NCBI GenBank assembly: GCA_021787735.1 | Contig: JAJYLL010000007.1 | Span: 23,724 to 87,723 of the forward strand | Length of the DNA: 64,000 nt | Direction: 5' to 3' | From: Acidobacteriota bacterium | GTDB taxonomy: Bacteria > Acidobacteriota > Terriglobia > UBA7540 | In this document: one piece after another, positions 39,968 through 49,653 of the stretch | Position numbering within the stretch: position 1 is the first letter of the stretch | Layout: each line of letters starts with the position of its first letter | The notes under the pieces: generated by a model | What the model saw: only the letters and a program-made list of their open reading frames with translations | Databases searched by the model: none | What the model was told of the DNA's origin: nothing | Made by a program: the position numbers and the translations under genes

Positions 39968-40062
39968 TGGCGGAAGTGTGTCGGAATCGAACCGACCGAT
40001 CCACCAGAGGCAGATCCACAGGATTTGAAGTCCCGGGCGGACACCAGCCCACATGCACTTCC
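39968..40062 (-). tRNA. selC: tRNA-Sec (anticodon UCA)
   Basis: GGAAGTGCATGTGGGCTGGTGTCCGCCCGGGACTTCAAATCCTGTGGATCTGCCTCTGGTGGATCGGTCGGTTCGATTCCGACACACTTCCGCCA. GGAAGTG/CACTTCC acceptor, anticodon loop CTTCAAA, long variable arm GATCTGCC/GGTGGATC, T-arm GTCGG-TTCGATT-CCGAC, encoded GCCA. Layout matches E. coli selC. Confidence 0.95.
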
Positions 40063-40071
40063 GTATTGATA

Positions 40072-41221
40072 CTAAATGACTTGCTGATCGCGGTCAACAC
40101 CAGCCTCTTCCGCCGTAGTAGGAACCGTAGCTAATAAGGCCTGGTTCGGAGCTTCTGAGACCTTTTCGCGGCCCTTTGCATTCATGGCCTCCAATCGCTG
40201 AATAGCCAGCCCAAGAGCCTCGGCGGACGGATGCAAGTATTTTTGCCTGACTGTCACCGTGTGGAGTGTCCAGCAAGCTTCATAATGCTAAATGCGTCCG
40301 CCCCAGCTTCGCCCAACCGCGTCAAGGCGGTATGTCGCAGCGAGTGAATCACGGCATCGGCAGGGAGCTTCATCGCGCGGCGAATCTTAACGTGCTGGTC
40401 CCTCAGCATGAACCTAGATAATGGCGCTGCTCCTGATTCATCTGTGAATACAAAGATTGCCTTGCTCTCGGTCTGGCAGGTTTCAAGCATTGACCGGACA
40501 CGGCTCGTAAGTGGGATGAAGCGGCGCGCGTTGACCATCTTGCCGCGACGGATACACAAGAAACCATGAGGCGCACCTGGCGCTGCCGAAAGAGCCACAA
40601 CCCGCCATTCTAGGACCAGCACTTCACCTACCCGAAGCCCCGTATCGACCATCAAGACGGCGGCATCCTTCAAAGGGTCAGGGGCAAACTCAAGATAAAT
40701 CCGCTCCTGCTCCCCTGACAAGACAAACTCCGTGTCCTTTCGCCAGGCAGCATACTGATACGCGGCACACGGTTAATAATCCGCCATTCCTGGGCGAGCC
40801 TCAAGGCTTTCCGCAGCGTAGCAAGTTCACGGTTTACGGATGCCAGGCTGATCGGCTTGTCATTATGAAGCACGGCCCGCCGATGCTGTACGTAGCTTGC
40901 AATCATGGCTTCGTCAATTTGCTCAAGTCGAGCTTGGGCCAGGGGTGTGAACTCCAACAGCCGATCTAGCTTTGAAAAGTAAAATTCTACGGTTGAAGGT
41001 TTCGCGGCGCACTGTGTTTCAACCGACTTGCGGAACTGGTCGGCAAATTCCGTGAAGGCTGGAACCACCTTACGTTCCCCAATCCCTATCTCCCCCTTGG
41101 CAAGTGCAGAGCGATAGGCGGCTTCCGCGTCCATAGCCGCCTGTATGTTCTTCTTTGGCCCAACCCGGAGTTTAGTAGAGCGTTGGAATTGACCGGACGG
41201 AATTTTTTGTACCAAACTCAA
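40072..41221 (-). pseudogene. Tyrosine recombinase/integrase, disrupted by two frameshifts
   Basis: Reading order 41221-40670 (SAM-like core-binding domain), then 40721-40254 (DTGLRVGEVLVLEW...IHSLRHTALTRLGEAGADAFSIMKLAGHST), then 40257-40072 (VTVRQKYLHPSAEALGLAIQRLEAMN); three frames form one integrase. Confidence 0.85.
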
Positions 41222-42110
41222 GGCGAGTTTTCGGCTGTTTCCGACCCCATGAGATCGCCGCTAGCGGCGATCTCATGGGCGAATTCGTTCGGTGTCCTCT
41301 CCCCGAGAGCCCTGTGAGGACGGCTCTCATTATTCTCCCTTCGCCAGGCTTCGATGGTCTCTTTGGCCTCTCCCATGGCGCCGAACCAATGCGTGTCCAG
41401 GCACTCGGCCCGCAGCGTCCCGTTGAAGCTTTCGATGTAGGCCTTGTCAGTTGGCTTGCCCGGCCGGCGGAAGTCGATCTTCACTCCGTTCTGATACGCC
41501 CACCGGTCCATGATCTGACTGGAGAACTCCGATTCATTATCACAAAAAAGCATCCTGGGCGCTCCACGCCACGCACGGATCCGATTCAGCACCTCGACCA
41601 CGTGAGTCCCTTTCAGTGACGGTCCGACTTCAACCGCCAGACTTTCCCGGGTGAACACATCCACGGTCGTCAGCACCCTGAACCGTCGCCCGTCGGTCAA
41701 CGGGTCCGCCCTAAAGTCCAGGCTCCAGATCTGGTTGGATCGTGTGGGCCGAACCCGCTCCCGCCCATGCTCCGCCGCCCGGCGGCGTCGTTTCGGCCTT
41801 TGTTCAAGCCCCAATCCTTCTTCTTTGTACAATCGCTGCATGCGTGATTTCCCAACTCCCCAACCCTCCCGGTTCAGCAGCGCCCGGATCTTGCCATACC
41901 CCTAACGCACTCGCGCCTGGGAGATCTCCCGAATACGCTGCCGCAGCGATACCCAGGCATTTCCCCGGCTCCGGTACCGATACGTCCCGCGGTGCAGGCG
42001 CGTCACGCGACACGTTCGCCGCTCGCTGACACCATAGCCCTTGCACAGGTACTCCACCACCGGACGGTACCGCGAGGGCTTCAGAACTTTTTTGACAGCA
42101 CATCCTGCAG
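41218..42110 (-). pseudogene. IS3-family transposase OrfB (rve/DDE), interrupted by in-frame TAG
   Basis: ISQARVR[TAG]GYGKIRALLNREGWGVGKSRMQRLYKEEGL, then WSLDFRADPL, CDNESEFSS, ESFNGTLRAECL; upstream part reads the same frame. Upstream boundary approximate. Confidence 0.8.
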
Positions 42111-42347
42111 CGTGGCCTTGTCCAGCGTCAGGTCCGCCACCAACCTTTTCAGACGCGTATTCTCCTCCTGCAATTGCTTCAACTCCCGGACCTGATCGAC
42201 TTCCAAACCTGCATACTGCTTCTTCCAGCGATAGAAAGTCTGCTGCGAAATCCCCGCTTTACGAATCAGCTCAGCCACCGGAATCCCCAGTTCCGCCTGC
42301 TTCAAAATCGCTACGATCTGTTCAGCAGAAAATCTCCTTTTCTTCAC
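42081..42347 (-). CDS. IS3-family transposase OrfA (HTH_Tnp_1)
   Basis: MKKRRFSAEQIVAILKQAELGIPVAELIRKAGISQQTFYRWKKQYAGLEVDQVRELKQLQEENTRLKRLVADLTLDKATLQDVL. Confidence 0.93.
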   Translation of the reverse strand: MKKRRFSAEQIVAILKQAELGIPVAELIRKAGISQQTFYRWKKQYAGLEVDQVRELKQLQEENTRLKRLVADLTLDKATLQDVLSKKF

Positions 42348-42644
42348 GGCAAAACCCTCCTCCTCCCAGGTCCAGATTTTGCCTCAAACTAACCCTCCGA
42401 TTGGTACAAAAAACCGAGGTCCCATCAGCAGGTAATCCACTGCGCAGGATTTCGGACGCAGTTGCCCAGGATCAGAGCTTTCAATTCGATAATCGAACGT
42501 CCCACGCCTCAGAATCTGTAATCGAAAAGCCAGTCGTATCTAATTAACAGAATTAGTGATGGACGCCGCTCGCGGTCGTAAAATAGCCATGGCAATTCGG
42601 GTAGCCATGAGTAATCCAACCGCCAGCGGTCTCTTGTTGCTTCA

Positions 42645-43628
42645 CTACATGGAGGGAAGGTCGAAATTGAAGCCAATGCCGAACGAGAAGGTGTCCAGCC
42701 TGTAAACAACACTGCGCGTGTAACCGGCCTGCAGGAAAAGGTACCGAACGGGGCTGATATTCAGCCAGGCGGAATATCCGTTGTCGCGGGTGAGGTCAGA
42801 AACTCCGATGGTTTCGCTTTGAGTCTGAAAGGCTGTTCGCTCACCGCCGGCGCCCGTTCCCGGTCCCATGCCCGAACCCCCACCCTGCTGCGTACCCGGA
42901 CCAACAGCTTGATTGGTGCGCAAGGCCATCATAGCCACGCCACCTTGTCCCGTGCCGCCCGCCGCACCGCGATGGACCAGCCGGCTGTAAACTTTCTGCC
43001 GGCCTGCGGGCAAAATGTCATACAGTGAAGCGCCGATTCTTGCAATCCGAAAAAGTCCAAGGCTGGCCCCTCCTTCAAAGTGTCCCTCTGTACCCAAGGT
43101 GGAAAAGGGGCGAACAAAGTACGGGGTGTCTGAAACGGTGTTCGCAATCCCAATGTTGGCAAACGGCCGCACATTGCCAAAATCGTGATCAAAGTAGTTG
43201 TTCCAGTCCACTGTCGCCAGGCCGGTGGTGAGGCCGAGATCCTTGTCGCCGGTAGGAGCCGTCCCTGTAAGCCGGGATTCATAGTTCACGACAGGATTGT
43301 CCACCGTCAGATAGAGATCCACAAAAACATTTCCAATTCCGTTTCCCGATTGTCCACCGTCTGCAACGGCGGTATCCGAGGCATTAATGAAATAAACGGG
43401 GAGCCCGGCATCCACGGAAAAATACCGGTTGAACCTATATCCGATTGCCGAGTCGAGCACAGTCACCTGACCCAATGAGTTGGAACTGCCTTCAAACGAC
43501 TCGTAGAGCACAAAGCCCCTCTCGTCTCCGTTTGATGTTGCCGGCGACTGGGCTAAGATCGTTCCGCAAGCGAACAGAATCAGCCCCCACAACACGCCTG
43601 TAATTACCAACTTGCCTTTCACATTCAT
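42645..43628 (-). CDS. Hypothetical exported beta-barrel-like outer-membrane protein
   Basis: Signal-like KLVITGVLWGLILFACGTILAQ; alternating aromatic strands (YRFNRYFSVDAGLPVYFI...); C-terminal TFSFGIGFNFDLPSM. Confidence 0.65.
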   Translation of the reverse strand: MNVKGKLVITGVLWGLILFACGTILAQSPATSNGDERGFVLYESFEGSSNSLGQVTVLDSAIGYRFNRYFSVDAGLPVYFINASDTAVADGGQSGNGIGNVFVDLYLTVDNPVVNYESRLTGTAPTGDKDLGLTTGLATVDWNNYFDHDFGNVRPFANIGIANTVSDTPYFVRPFSTLGTEGHFEGGASLGLFRIARIGASLYDILPAGRQKVYSRLVHRGAAGGTGQGGVAMMALRTNQAVGPGTQQGGGSGMGPGTGAGGERTAFQTQSETIGVSDLTRDNGYSAWLNISPVRYLFLQAGYTRSVVYRLDTFSFGIGFNFDLPSM

Positions 43629-44298
43629 CGGAAAGTACCCCCTGCCTTCAAAGGCTTTCGACGTTTCCGTCCGTTAGCTTCGCTTTGTTCATTCTTGCTG
43701 GAGATCGGCGGACAGGAACGAGCTCAGCTTCAAGAGAGTCAGGCGCAAGACTTATCGCACATCTATGCAGCCTAATAATGCAACTACGGCAGGGATGAAT
43801 GTGGCTTCTACACAAAACAATATGTTAACCGCGGTCCGGACAGTCAGTCTGTGACTCGGGTCACCCCTTCAGGAGAAATGGCGACCACACCGCCTTGCGT
43901 TTGGCTCCAGTAACGGCTAGCTGCTACACGCCCTCTGATCTGCAAAACTCCGGACGGATTACAGACCACTCGGGAACAATCCACCTGGCTGATAAACACC
44001 CTACCAGCAGGGGTGCAGTCCCGTGGTTCGGGGCATATCGTGGGCAACTCGGAAGTTATCTTTGCAGTGATTTTTGAGCGTTTGGAATGCCAGCTGATGC
44101 GAGGTTCCACTCGGGCCCTATAGCATCGTCCATTTGCCATATCACACCCGAGTGAAAATTGGAGAGACTACCTGCAGTCACAAGGCGTTGCGAGGCGCTC
44201 TGAATAGGCCGTCTTGAAGCTCGTTATCGTCAGTATTTACGCGTGTAGTACCCACCTGTGACCCTCGCGGCCACTCAGCGACGCTGACAAAAATATAA

Positions 44299-44360
44299 GA
44301 TTTGAAGTCGCGGGCGGATACCAACCCATTGGCACTTACACATTGATACTTGATGACCTG
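44299..44360 (-). repeat. Diverged partial copy of the selC 5' half plus upstream flank (att-like remnant)
   Basis: 62-nt block matching 40022-40083 at about 50/62 positions, ungapped; includes the anticodon-loop sequence GATTTGAAG. Confidence 0.75.
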
Positions 44361-44573
44361 CACAAAGGCGCCAGAAGTCGGAAGAATTACAAGAACTTAT
44401 ACCGCATGCTCATTTGCGACGAGAACTGGCGGACCCGAAGGGCCACGTCAGCAGGCAGGTCTTCGCACATCTCGTGGCTGTGCAGCTATATACACTGCGT
44501 TTTCAACCGGTGTTTGATGGCGGCCACAAACTAACTCCTGCTTTGCAACTTTTTGCTCGCGCAATGCTGGCTT

Positions 44574-46301
44574 TCATGCATCCGCCTCAGACCTTCCGCT
44601 AATCTCTTGATTGAGCATCTTTGCTGAACGCTCCAGACGCACTTGCAGCTCAGACAGACTCTTACGGATAGCTTGGCGATGTTGTTCGAGCCGGGCCTCA
44701 GTAGCCTCGGCAAGTTGCTTCTGATAACTCTCAAAGGAGCTTTGAAGGGTTGCCTGAATACTGGACGTTGCCTGGGCAGTCTCATTTCTCAACACGCTTG
44801 CCGACGCATCGACTTTATCCGAGAGTTCCTGCATCACTGAGTCCGAATTGGCCCTGACCTCAGCAACAATCATGGCTCCCACATTTTTGGCGTCTGCCTG
44901 CATACGCGCCACCACGCTGCTATACAAATGGTCTGTAATGTCGCGCAACTGCATCTGAAACTCTGAAGATTCCTTTTCTCGAGACTCTTGCACGGTCTTA
45001 TGGACCTCTTCAAGCTGGGCTCCAGCAGCCTCGCGGATCTGGTTTTTCATTGAATCGACGGTCTCCTGTGTCATCGTCGAAAACTGGTTCCTGGAATCTG
45101 CAATCGTCTTTTCCCAAATACCGGCGACCTCCTGCTCCAACGCCCTCAGGCTTGCAGATTTCCCCTCGACGCCCTGAGATAAAGACTCGTGTACTGACTG
45201 TCCCATTTCATTAATTTTCAGCCGGACCTCCTCCATCTGAAGTTCCAGGAACGCATGCACTTCTTCCTTCGAGTGTTGCAAGGTGTTATCGGCCTGCTGG
45301 CGCAGATGCGCAATTGTGGATGCAACCACGTTCAAGGCAACGTGTTCCATGCTCTGCGAAATCTCCGCCATTTTCTTCTGCTCGAGTCCGGTCTCCAGTT
45401 CTGACATCCTGGCCTTGAAATTCAACGCCTTCTGCTCTTCTTCGTGCCGAAGTCTTTCCTTCATCGCCTCGGCCGCTTGCTCCAACTTTGTCTGGAAAAT
45501 ATTCAGATCGCCTTCGATCTGCGCGCGGATCCTGTCCTGGAACTGCTTCGCCGCTTCATCGGCAACTGACGCCAGTTTCTCTGCCGCTAACGGCGTGACC
45601 GATTCTGCGCTCTGTTCACTGATGTTGTTCAATGCCCCCTCTAAAGAGGCCATCTGACCCTCGATGACGTTCAGTGTCGCCTGAAGGCGGTTATGCGCCA
45701 GTTGTTCGTGTTCCACAAGCTGGGTTTCAAACCGGTGACGAAAGGATTCCGTAAGTTTACCTTGTGCTTCCTCGACGAAAGGTTCCAGTAATTTTTCAAT
45801 CTGTATCGGAATTGGAGTTCCCGTCCCCTTGCACATCAACCAAACCCAACGAGCAAACTCGTCTGTCCGCCTCTGCACCAGTTCAGAAATGCGCTCCTGC
45901 GTCTGCTGGGTGAGCCCGAGATCCAGATGGCCAAGGTCTAACTGCCCGTGGAGTTTTTCCCGGAGGTCTTGGACCACCTGATCAACCTGGTCGGTTGCAT
46001 CGTGGTGGATCGCAGCCAGGGCTATGCGAGTCTGCCGCTCCGCTTGGCTGGCCATTTCGGAGGCCGTCGTAGCAGCAAAGGCTTCAAGGTCGTTCCGGAT
46101 GCGGTCCTTCAGAGTTTTACAGTCAAGCTGGGGGTGCCCATTACCATTGCCTTGGGGATCTGCTGCGGTACCGGTAAGATCCACGCCGGACAGCCGAGAG
46201 ACGGCTTGCAGCACTTCCTGAAGAGTCTGTTGTAACCGGTCAATATCTTCCTGCCAGGGGCGCTCGATTTCCTTTGTTTCCTGCACCTGTTTGAATAGCA
46301 T
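44574..46301 (-). CDS. Long coiled-coil protein of unknown function
   Basis: 575 aa, extended Glu/Gln/Ala-rich helical sequence (EARLEQHRQAIRKSLSELQVRLERSAKML). Confidence 0.75.
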   Translation of the reverse strand: MLFKQVQETKEIERPWQEDIDRLQQTLQEVLQAVSRLSGVDLTGTAADPQGNGNGHPQLDCKTLKDRIRNDLEAFAATTASEMASQAERQTRIALAAIHHDATDQVDQVVQDLREKLHGQLDLGHLDLGLTQQTQERISELVQRRTDEFARWVWLMCKGTGTPIPIQIEKLLEPFVEEAQGKLTESFRHRFETQLVEHEQLAHNRLQATLNVIEGQMASLEGALNNISEQSAESVTPLAAEKLASVADEAAKQFQDRIRAQIEGDLNIFQTKLEQAAEAMKERLRHEEEQKALNFKARMSELETGLEQKKMAEISQSMEHVALNVVASTIAHLRQQADNTLQHSKEEVHAFLELQMEEVRLKINEMGQSVHESLSQGVEGKSASLRALEQEVAGIWEKTIADSRNQFSTMTQETVDSMKNQIREAAGAQLEEVHKTVQESREKESSEFQMQLRDITDHLYSSVVARMQADAKNVGAMIVAEVRANSDSVMQELSDKVDASASVLRNETAQATSSIQATLQSSFESYQKQLAEATEARLEQHRQAIRKSLSELQVRLERSAKMLNQEISGRSEADA

Positions 46302-46820
46302 TCACGTATCCCCCTCCGCTGCAGATTGCACAAAAAGCTTCCATGTGTAGTGATTCCACACTCATTTCCCGACAGGCTGTCAGCCTGGCCTCGAAGATGG
46401 CTGTAAATTCTGGCGCAAGGTTGCTGCGCAGCAAAAGAAAACTATGCCCGCCGCACACTTTCCCACCTCCGTGAGGCCACGGCTTGTTCGTGCAATCCAA
46501 GAGAGATATACCTCCGCCCGGAAGCACAGAGCCGAAGTCTGTCCCGTTTTGCTTGAATCTTATCGAAGCCCGGCCAATTCTACAATGGATTAAGCGTCCC
46601 ATGTACTGCGTAGTACATTGTACTGAACAATACATGGGGGAGCGAAATACTTCCTCCGGGAGAACAAGCTTTATAGGATTGACCATCCCCGGCGCAATCG
46701 GCAGTGTTCTTCAGAAGGCAAAATGAAATAGCACCGACTATTGGATGTTGTACAATGTAGCAACGCAGCTAGAACTTTCTGCGTACTTCTTGAATCGCGG
46801 ATGACCGGAGCACTGCCATC

Positions 46821-47807
46821 ATGGACAAGATGATCATCGGAATTGACGTGGGTGGAACAAAAGTCGCAGGAGGACTGGTTGACAACAAGGGGCATCTGGA
46901 TAAGACAGTTACGCTCCCAACCAAGGCCAGCGAAGGGTTTGAAACAAGCTTCAGCCAAGTGGTGACGGTCATCAAGCGATTGATCAATCAGGCAGGTGGC
47001 TCCAACCACATTCAAGGGATCGGTATCTGCTGCCCCGGACCGTTGAATCCGCGAACCGGTATGGTGATCAACCCGCCCAACTTGCCCGGCTGGACGAACA
47101 TCCCGTTTACCGAGCGCGTGGAAAAGGAATTTCAGCTTCCGGCCCGCCTTGAGAATGACGCCAACGCCGCCGGGTTGGCGGAAGTACTGTTCGGGGCCGC
47201 CGTGGGCTATAACGACGTCTTCTACGTGACCGTTTCAACCGGAGTAGGAACCGGCATTATTATCAATAAGAAGGTCTATCACGGCAAGAACGGCGCGGCT
47301 GCCGAGGGTGGCCACGTTACCATTGACCATCGCAGTCCGTACATCTGCGGCTGCGGAACGCCGGGCTGCATTGAGGCCCTCGCGGCTGGACCGGCCATCG
47401 TTCGACGCGCCCGAGTGAAGCTGGAGCAGGAGCATACGCTGCCCAGCCTCCTGCGTGACCGCACGCAGAATCACCTGAGCCGCATCACACCGGAAATGAT
47501 TGAAGAAACGGCCAAGGCAGGCGACAAGGTGGCTAAATCCATCATCGATGAAACAGGCTTTTTCTTGGGCGTATGGTTGGCGTCGATGATCACCTTGCTC
47601 GACCCGGACGCCATTGTGATTGGCGGCGGAGTTTCACAGATCGGCAAGCCGCTTTTTGACAAGATTCGCGCCACTATCCCGCATTACACGATCAACCGCC
47701 AGGCAGAGAACACGCCTCTCCTGCCCGCCAAACTCCAGAAAGACGTTGGCATCTTCGGCGCCGCCAGCCTCTTTATGCAGGAAGGCGAAAACGCAGAGAA
47801 GGCATAG
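46821..47807 (+). CDS. ROK family protein / glucokinase
   Basis: IIGIDVGGTKVAGGLVD; HVTIDHRSPYICGCGTPGCIEALAAGPAI (ROK CxCGxxGCxE signature). Confidence 0.94.
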   Translation: MDKMIIGIDVGGTKVAGGLVDNKGHLDKTVTLPTKASEGFETSFSQVVTVIKRLINQAGGSNHIQGIGICCPGPLNPRTGMVINPPNLPGWTNIPFTERVEKEFQLPARLENDANAAGLAEVLFGAAVGYNDVFYVTVSTGVGTGIIINKKVYHGKNGAAAEGGHVTIDHRSPYICGCGTPGCIEALAAGPAIVRRARVKLEQEHTLPSLLRDRTQNHLSRITPEMIEETAKAGDKVAKSIIDETGFFLGVWLASMITLLDPDAIVIGGGVSQIGKPLFDKIRATIPHYTINRQAENTPLLPAKLQKDVGIFGAASLFMQEGENAEKA

Positions 47808-47829
47808 GCCCTTCAACACAGGACTGCGG

Positions 47830-48075
47830 ATGAGCAACGGTTTCCCGGTGGACATTGGAAAGCTTCTGGTCGTTCTGGGCGGCGTGCTCGTAGTGGTGGG
47901 CCTCTTGTTCATTCTGGGCTCAAAGTTTTCATGGCTGGGGCTCGGCCATCTCCCGGGAGACATCCGTTATAAAGGCACGAACACAACTTTTTATTTCCCG
48001 CTGACGACCTCCGTGCTGATCAGCGTGATTCTCAGCCTGGTATTGTGGCTAATTTCGCACCTGACGCGACACTAG
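47830..48075 (+). CDS. DUF2905-like small membrane protein
   Basis: MSNGFPVDIGKLLVVLGGVLVVVGLLFILGSKFSWLGLGHLPGDIRYKGTNTTFYFPLTTSVLISVILSLVLWL. Confidence 0.85.
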   Translation: MSNGFPVDIGKLLVVLGGVLVVVGLLFILGSKFSWLGLGHLPGDIRYKGTNTTFYFPLTTSVLISVILSLVLWLISHLTRH

Positions 48076-48103
48076 TTGGAAGACGGCAACAACGAGAGAC
48101 CGC

Positions 48104-49651
48104 ATGAGCCAGATTCCATTAGACCTGGTTCCGGAACGGAAAGTCTACACCGTTGCCGAGTTGAGCTTCGCTGTCAAGGATTTGATCGAGTCGAGTTTTC
48201 CGGACGTCTGGGTGACGGGCGAAATTTCAAACTTCCGCGCCGTCCCATCTGGGCATTACTACTTCACACTCAAAGACAACTCCGCACAGTTGCGCGCCGT
48301 CTGCTTCCGCAACCAGGCGCGATATCTCAAGTTCAAACCACAGGACGGCCTCGCAGTCATCGCTCGCGGCCACTTGGGTGTTTATGAGGCTCGGGGCGAA
48401 TACCAACTCTATGTCGAGTACCTCGAACCGGCAGGCCTGGGGGCGCTGCAATTTGCCTTCGAACAATTGAAAAAGAAGCTTGCCGCTGAAGGACTGTTTG
48501 ATGCTGCCCGCAAGAAGCCTCTGCCCGTGCTTCCGCGTGCCATCGGAATTGTGACCTCGCCCAGCGGCGCGGCGGTTCGCGACATCCTGAGAGTGATCAA
48601 ACGCCGGTTTCCCAACATGAACGTGTTTCTCTACCCCGCCACGGTCCAGGGCAGCGGCGCGGCAGCGGAGATCGTCGAGGGAATAGAATATTTTAACCAG
48701 CACCCCATCGTTGACGTGATGATCGTCGGGCGGGGCGGCGGCTCGCTGGAAGACTTGTGGCCATTCAATGAAGAAATTGTGGCCCGCGCCATTGCCACTT
48801 CAAAAATCGCTGTCATCTCCGCCGTCGGCCATGAAACAGACTTTACCATCTCCGACTTCGTTGCCGACCTGCGTGCGCCGACGCCTTCTGCCGCGGCTGA
48901 ACTGGTGGTTCACCGCAGAGAAGATTTCATGGCAGAGGTCGCAAACCGAGCGCGCCACATGCGACAAAATATCCAGCTCAGACTTGCCGAAGCGTGCAGT
49001 GCTTTAATCCGGCTGACCATGGATCGGGCATTTCAGCAATTGCCCGCGCGCGTCCAGGAGCGAGGCCAGCAGATTGATGATTCCCTGGCAGAAATGGAAC
49101 GCTCCCTTCGCCACCGCCTTGAGGATGCCCGGCAGCGGATATTCGAGCTTACCGCGAAGCTGCTTCGCTTTGAACCCGGGAGATTGCTGGAAGTCCGCTG
49201 GATACAGATCCAGCAACGCAAGTCTCAGATGGGAAGGATTGAATCAGAAATGAGTATGCTGATTGGCGAGCGATTGCATGCCGGCCGGGAGGCATGGAGG
49301 GACGCCTCTTCGGGCATTACACGGTACGATCTTCGCGGAACACTCCGCTTGCGGCTCGCATTCGTTCACGAGCGTGAAATTGGCTTGCGAGACAGGATCA
49401 GCCACATCCTTACCGAAAACCGCCACCGCGTGAGGCATTACCAGTCCCTGCTCGGAGAGCGCAGCCCGCTTACAATTCTAAATCGTGGCTATTCGATCAC
49501 CCGAGATTCAAATAACAAGATTGTTCGCGACGCCGCCCAGGCGGAAGTTGGTGACGCGTTGTCCATTCGTCTGGCTCGTGGCAAGCTTGGGGTAACAGTG
49601 AGTGAAAAGAAACAGTGGGGACAATCCACGAATCGCCTCACTGGCGCGTAA
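48104..49651 (+). CDS. xseA: Exodeoxyribonuclease VII large subunit
   Basis: VYTVAELSFAVKDLIESSFPDVWVTGEISNFR; PRAIGIVTSPSGAAVRDILRVIKRRFP; VGRGGGSLEDLWPFNEE. Confidence 0.96.
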   Translation: MSQIPLDLVPERKVYTVAELSFAVKDLIESSFPDVWVTGEISNFRAVPSGHYYFTLKDNSAQLRAVCFRNQARYLKFKPQDGLAVIARGHLGVYEARGEYQLYVEYLEPAGLGALQFAFEQLKKKLAAEGLFDAARKKPLPVLPRAIGIVTSPSGAAVRDILRVIKRRFPNMNVFLYPATVQGSGAAAEIVEGIEYFNQHPIVDVMIVGRGGGSLEDLWPFNEEIVARAIATSKIAVISAVGHETDFTISDFVADLRAPTPSAAAELVVHRREDFMAEVANRARHMRQNIQLRLAEACSALIRLTMDRAFQQLPARVQERGQQIDDSLAEMERSLRHRLEDARQRIFELTAKLLRFEPGRLLEVRWIQIQQRKSQMGRIESEMSMLIGERLHAGREAWRDASSGITRYDLRGTLRLRLAFVHEREIGLRDRISHILTENRHRVRHYQSLLGERSPLTILNRGYSITRDSNNKIVRDAAQAEVGDALSIRLARGKLGVTVSEKKQWGQSTNRLTGA

Positions 49652-49653
49652 CT

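Larger units (their letters stand above)
41203..42413 (-). mobile_element. IS3-family insertion sequence, decayed
   Basis: Perfect 13-bp terminal inverted repeats TTTTTTGTACCAA (41203-41215) and TTGGTACAAAAAA (42401-42413), ~1.2 kb, containing orfA and a TAG-interrupted orfB. Confidence 0.85.

Noticed and set aside
39679-40044. 121-aa minus-strand ORF (MSARDFKSCGSASGG...)
   Set aside because: It runs through the tRNA-Sec gene; the related start in 44178-44363 (SARDFKS) is likewise translation of the selC-like sequence.
41880-41930. Pyrrolysine-type TAG readthrough in the IS3 transposase
   Set aside because: The gene sits in a decayed island beside a frameshifted integrase, and the position is normally Tyr (one-base change to TAG). 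No pyl genes seen; nonsense mutation is simpler.
43844-44140. 98-aa minus-strand ORF in the selC island
   Set aside because: No recognisable domain, Cys/Arg-rich translation, weak start context; probably decayed DNA.
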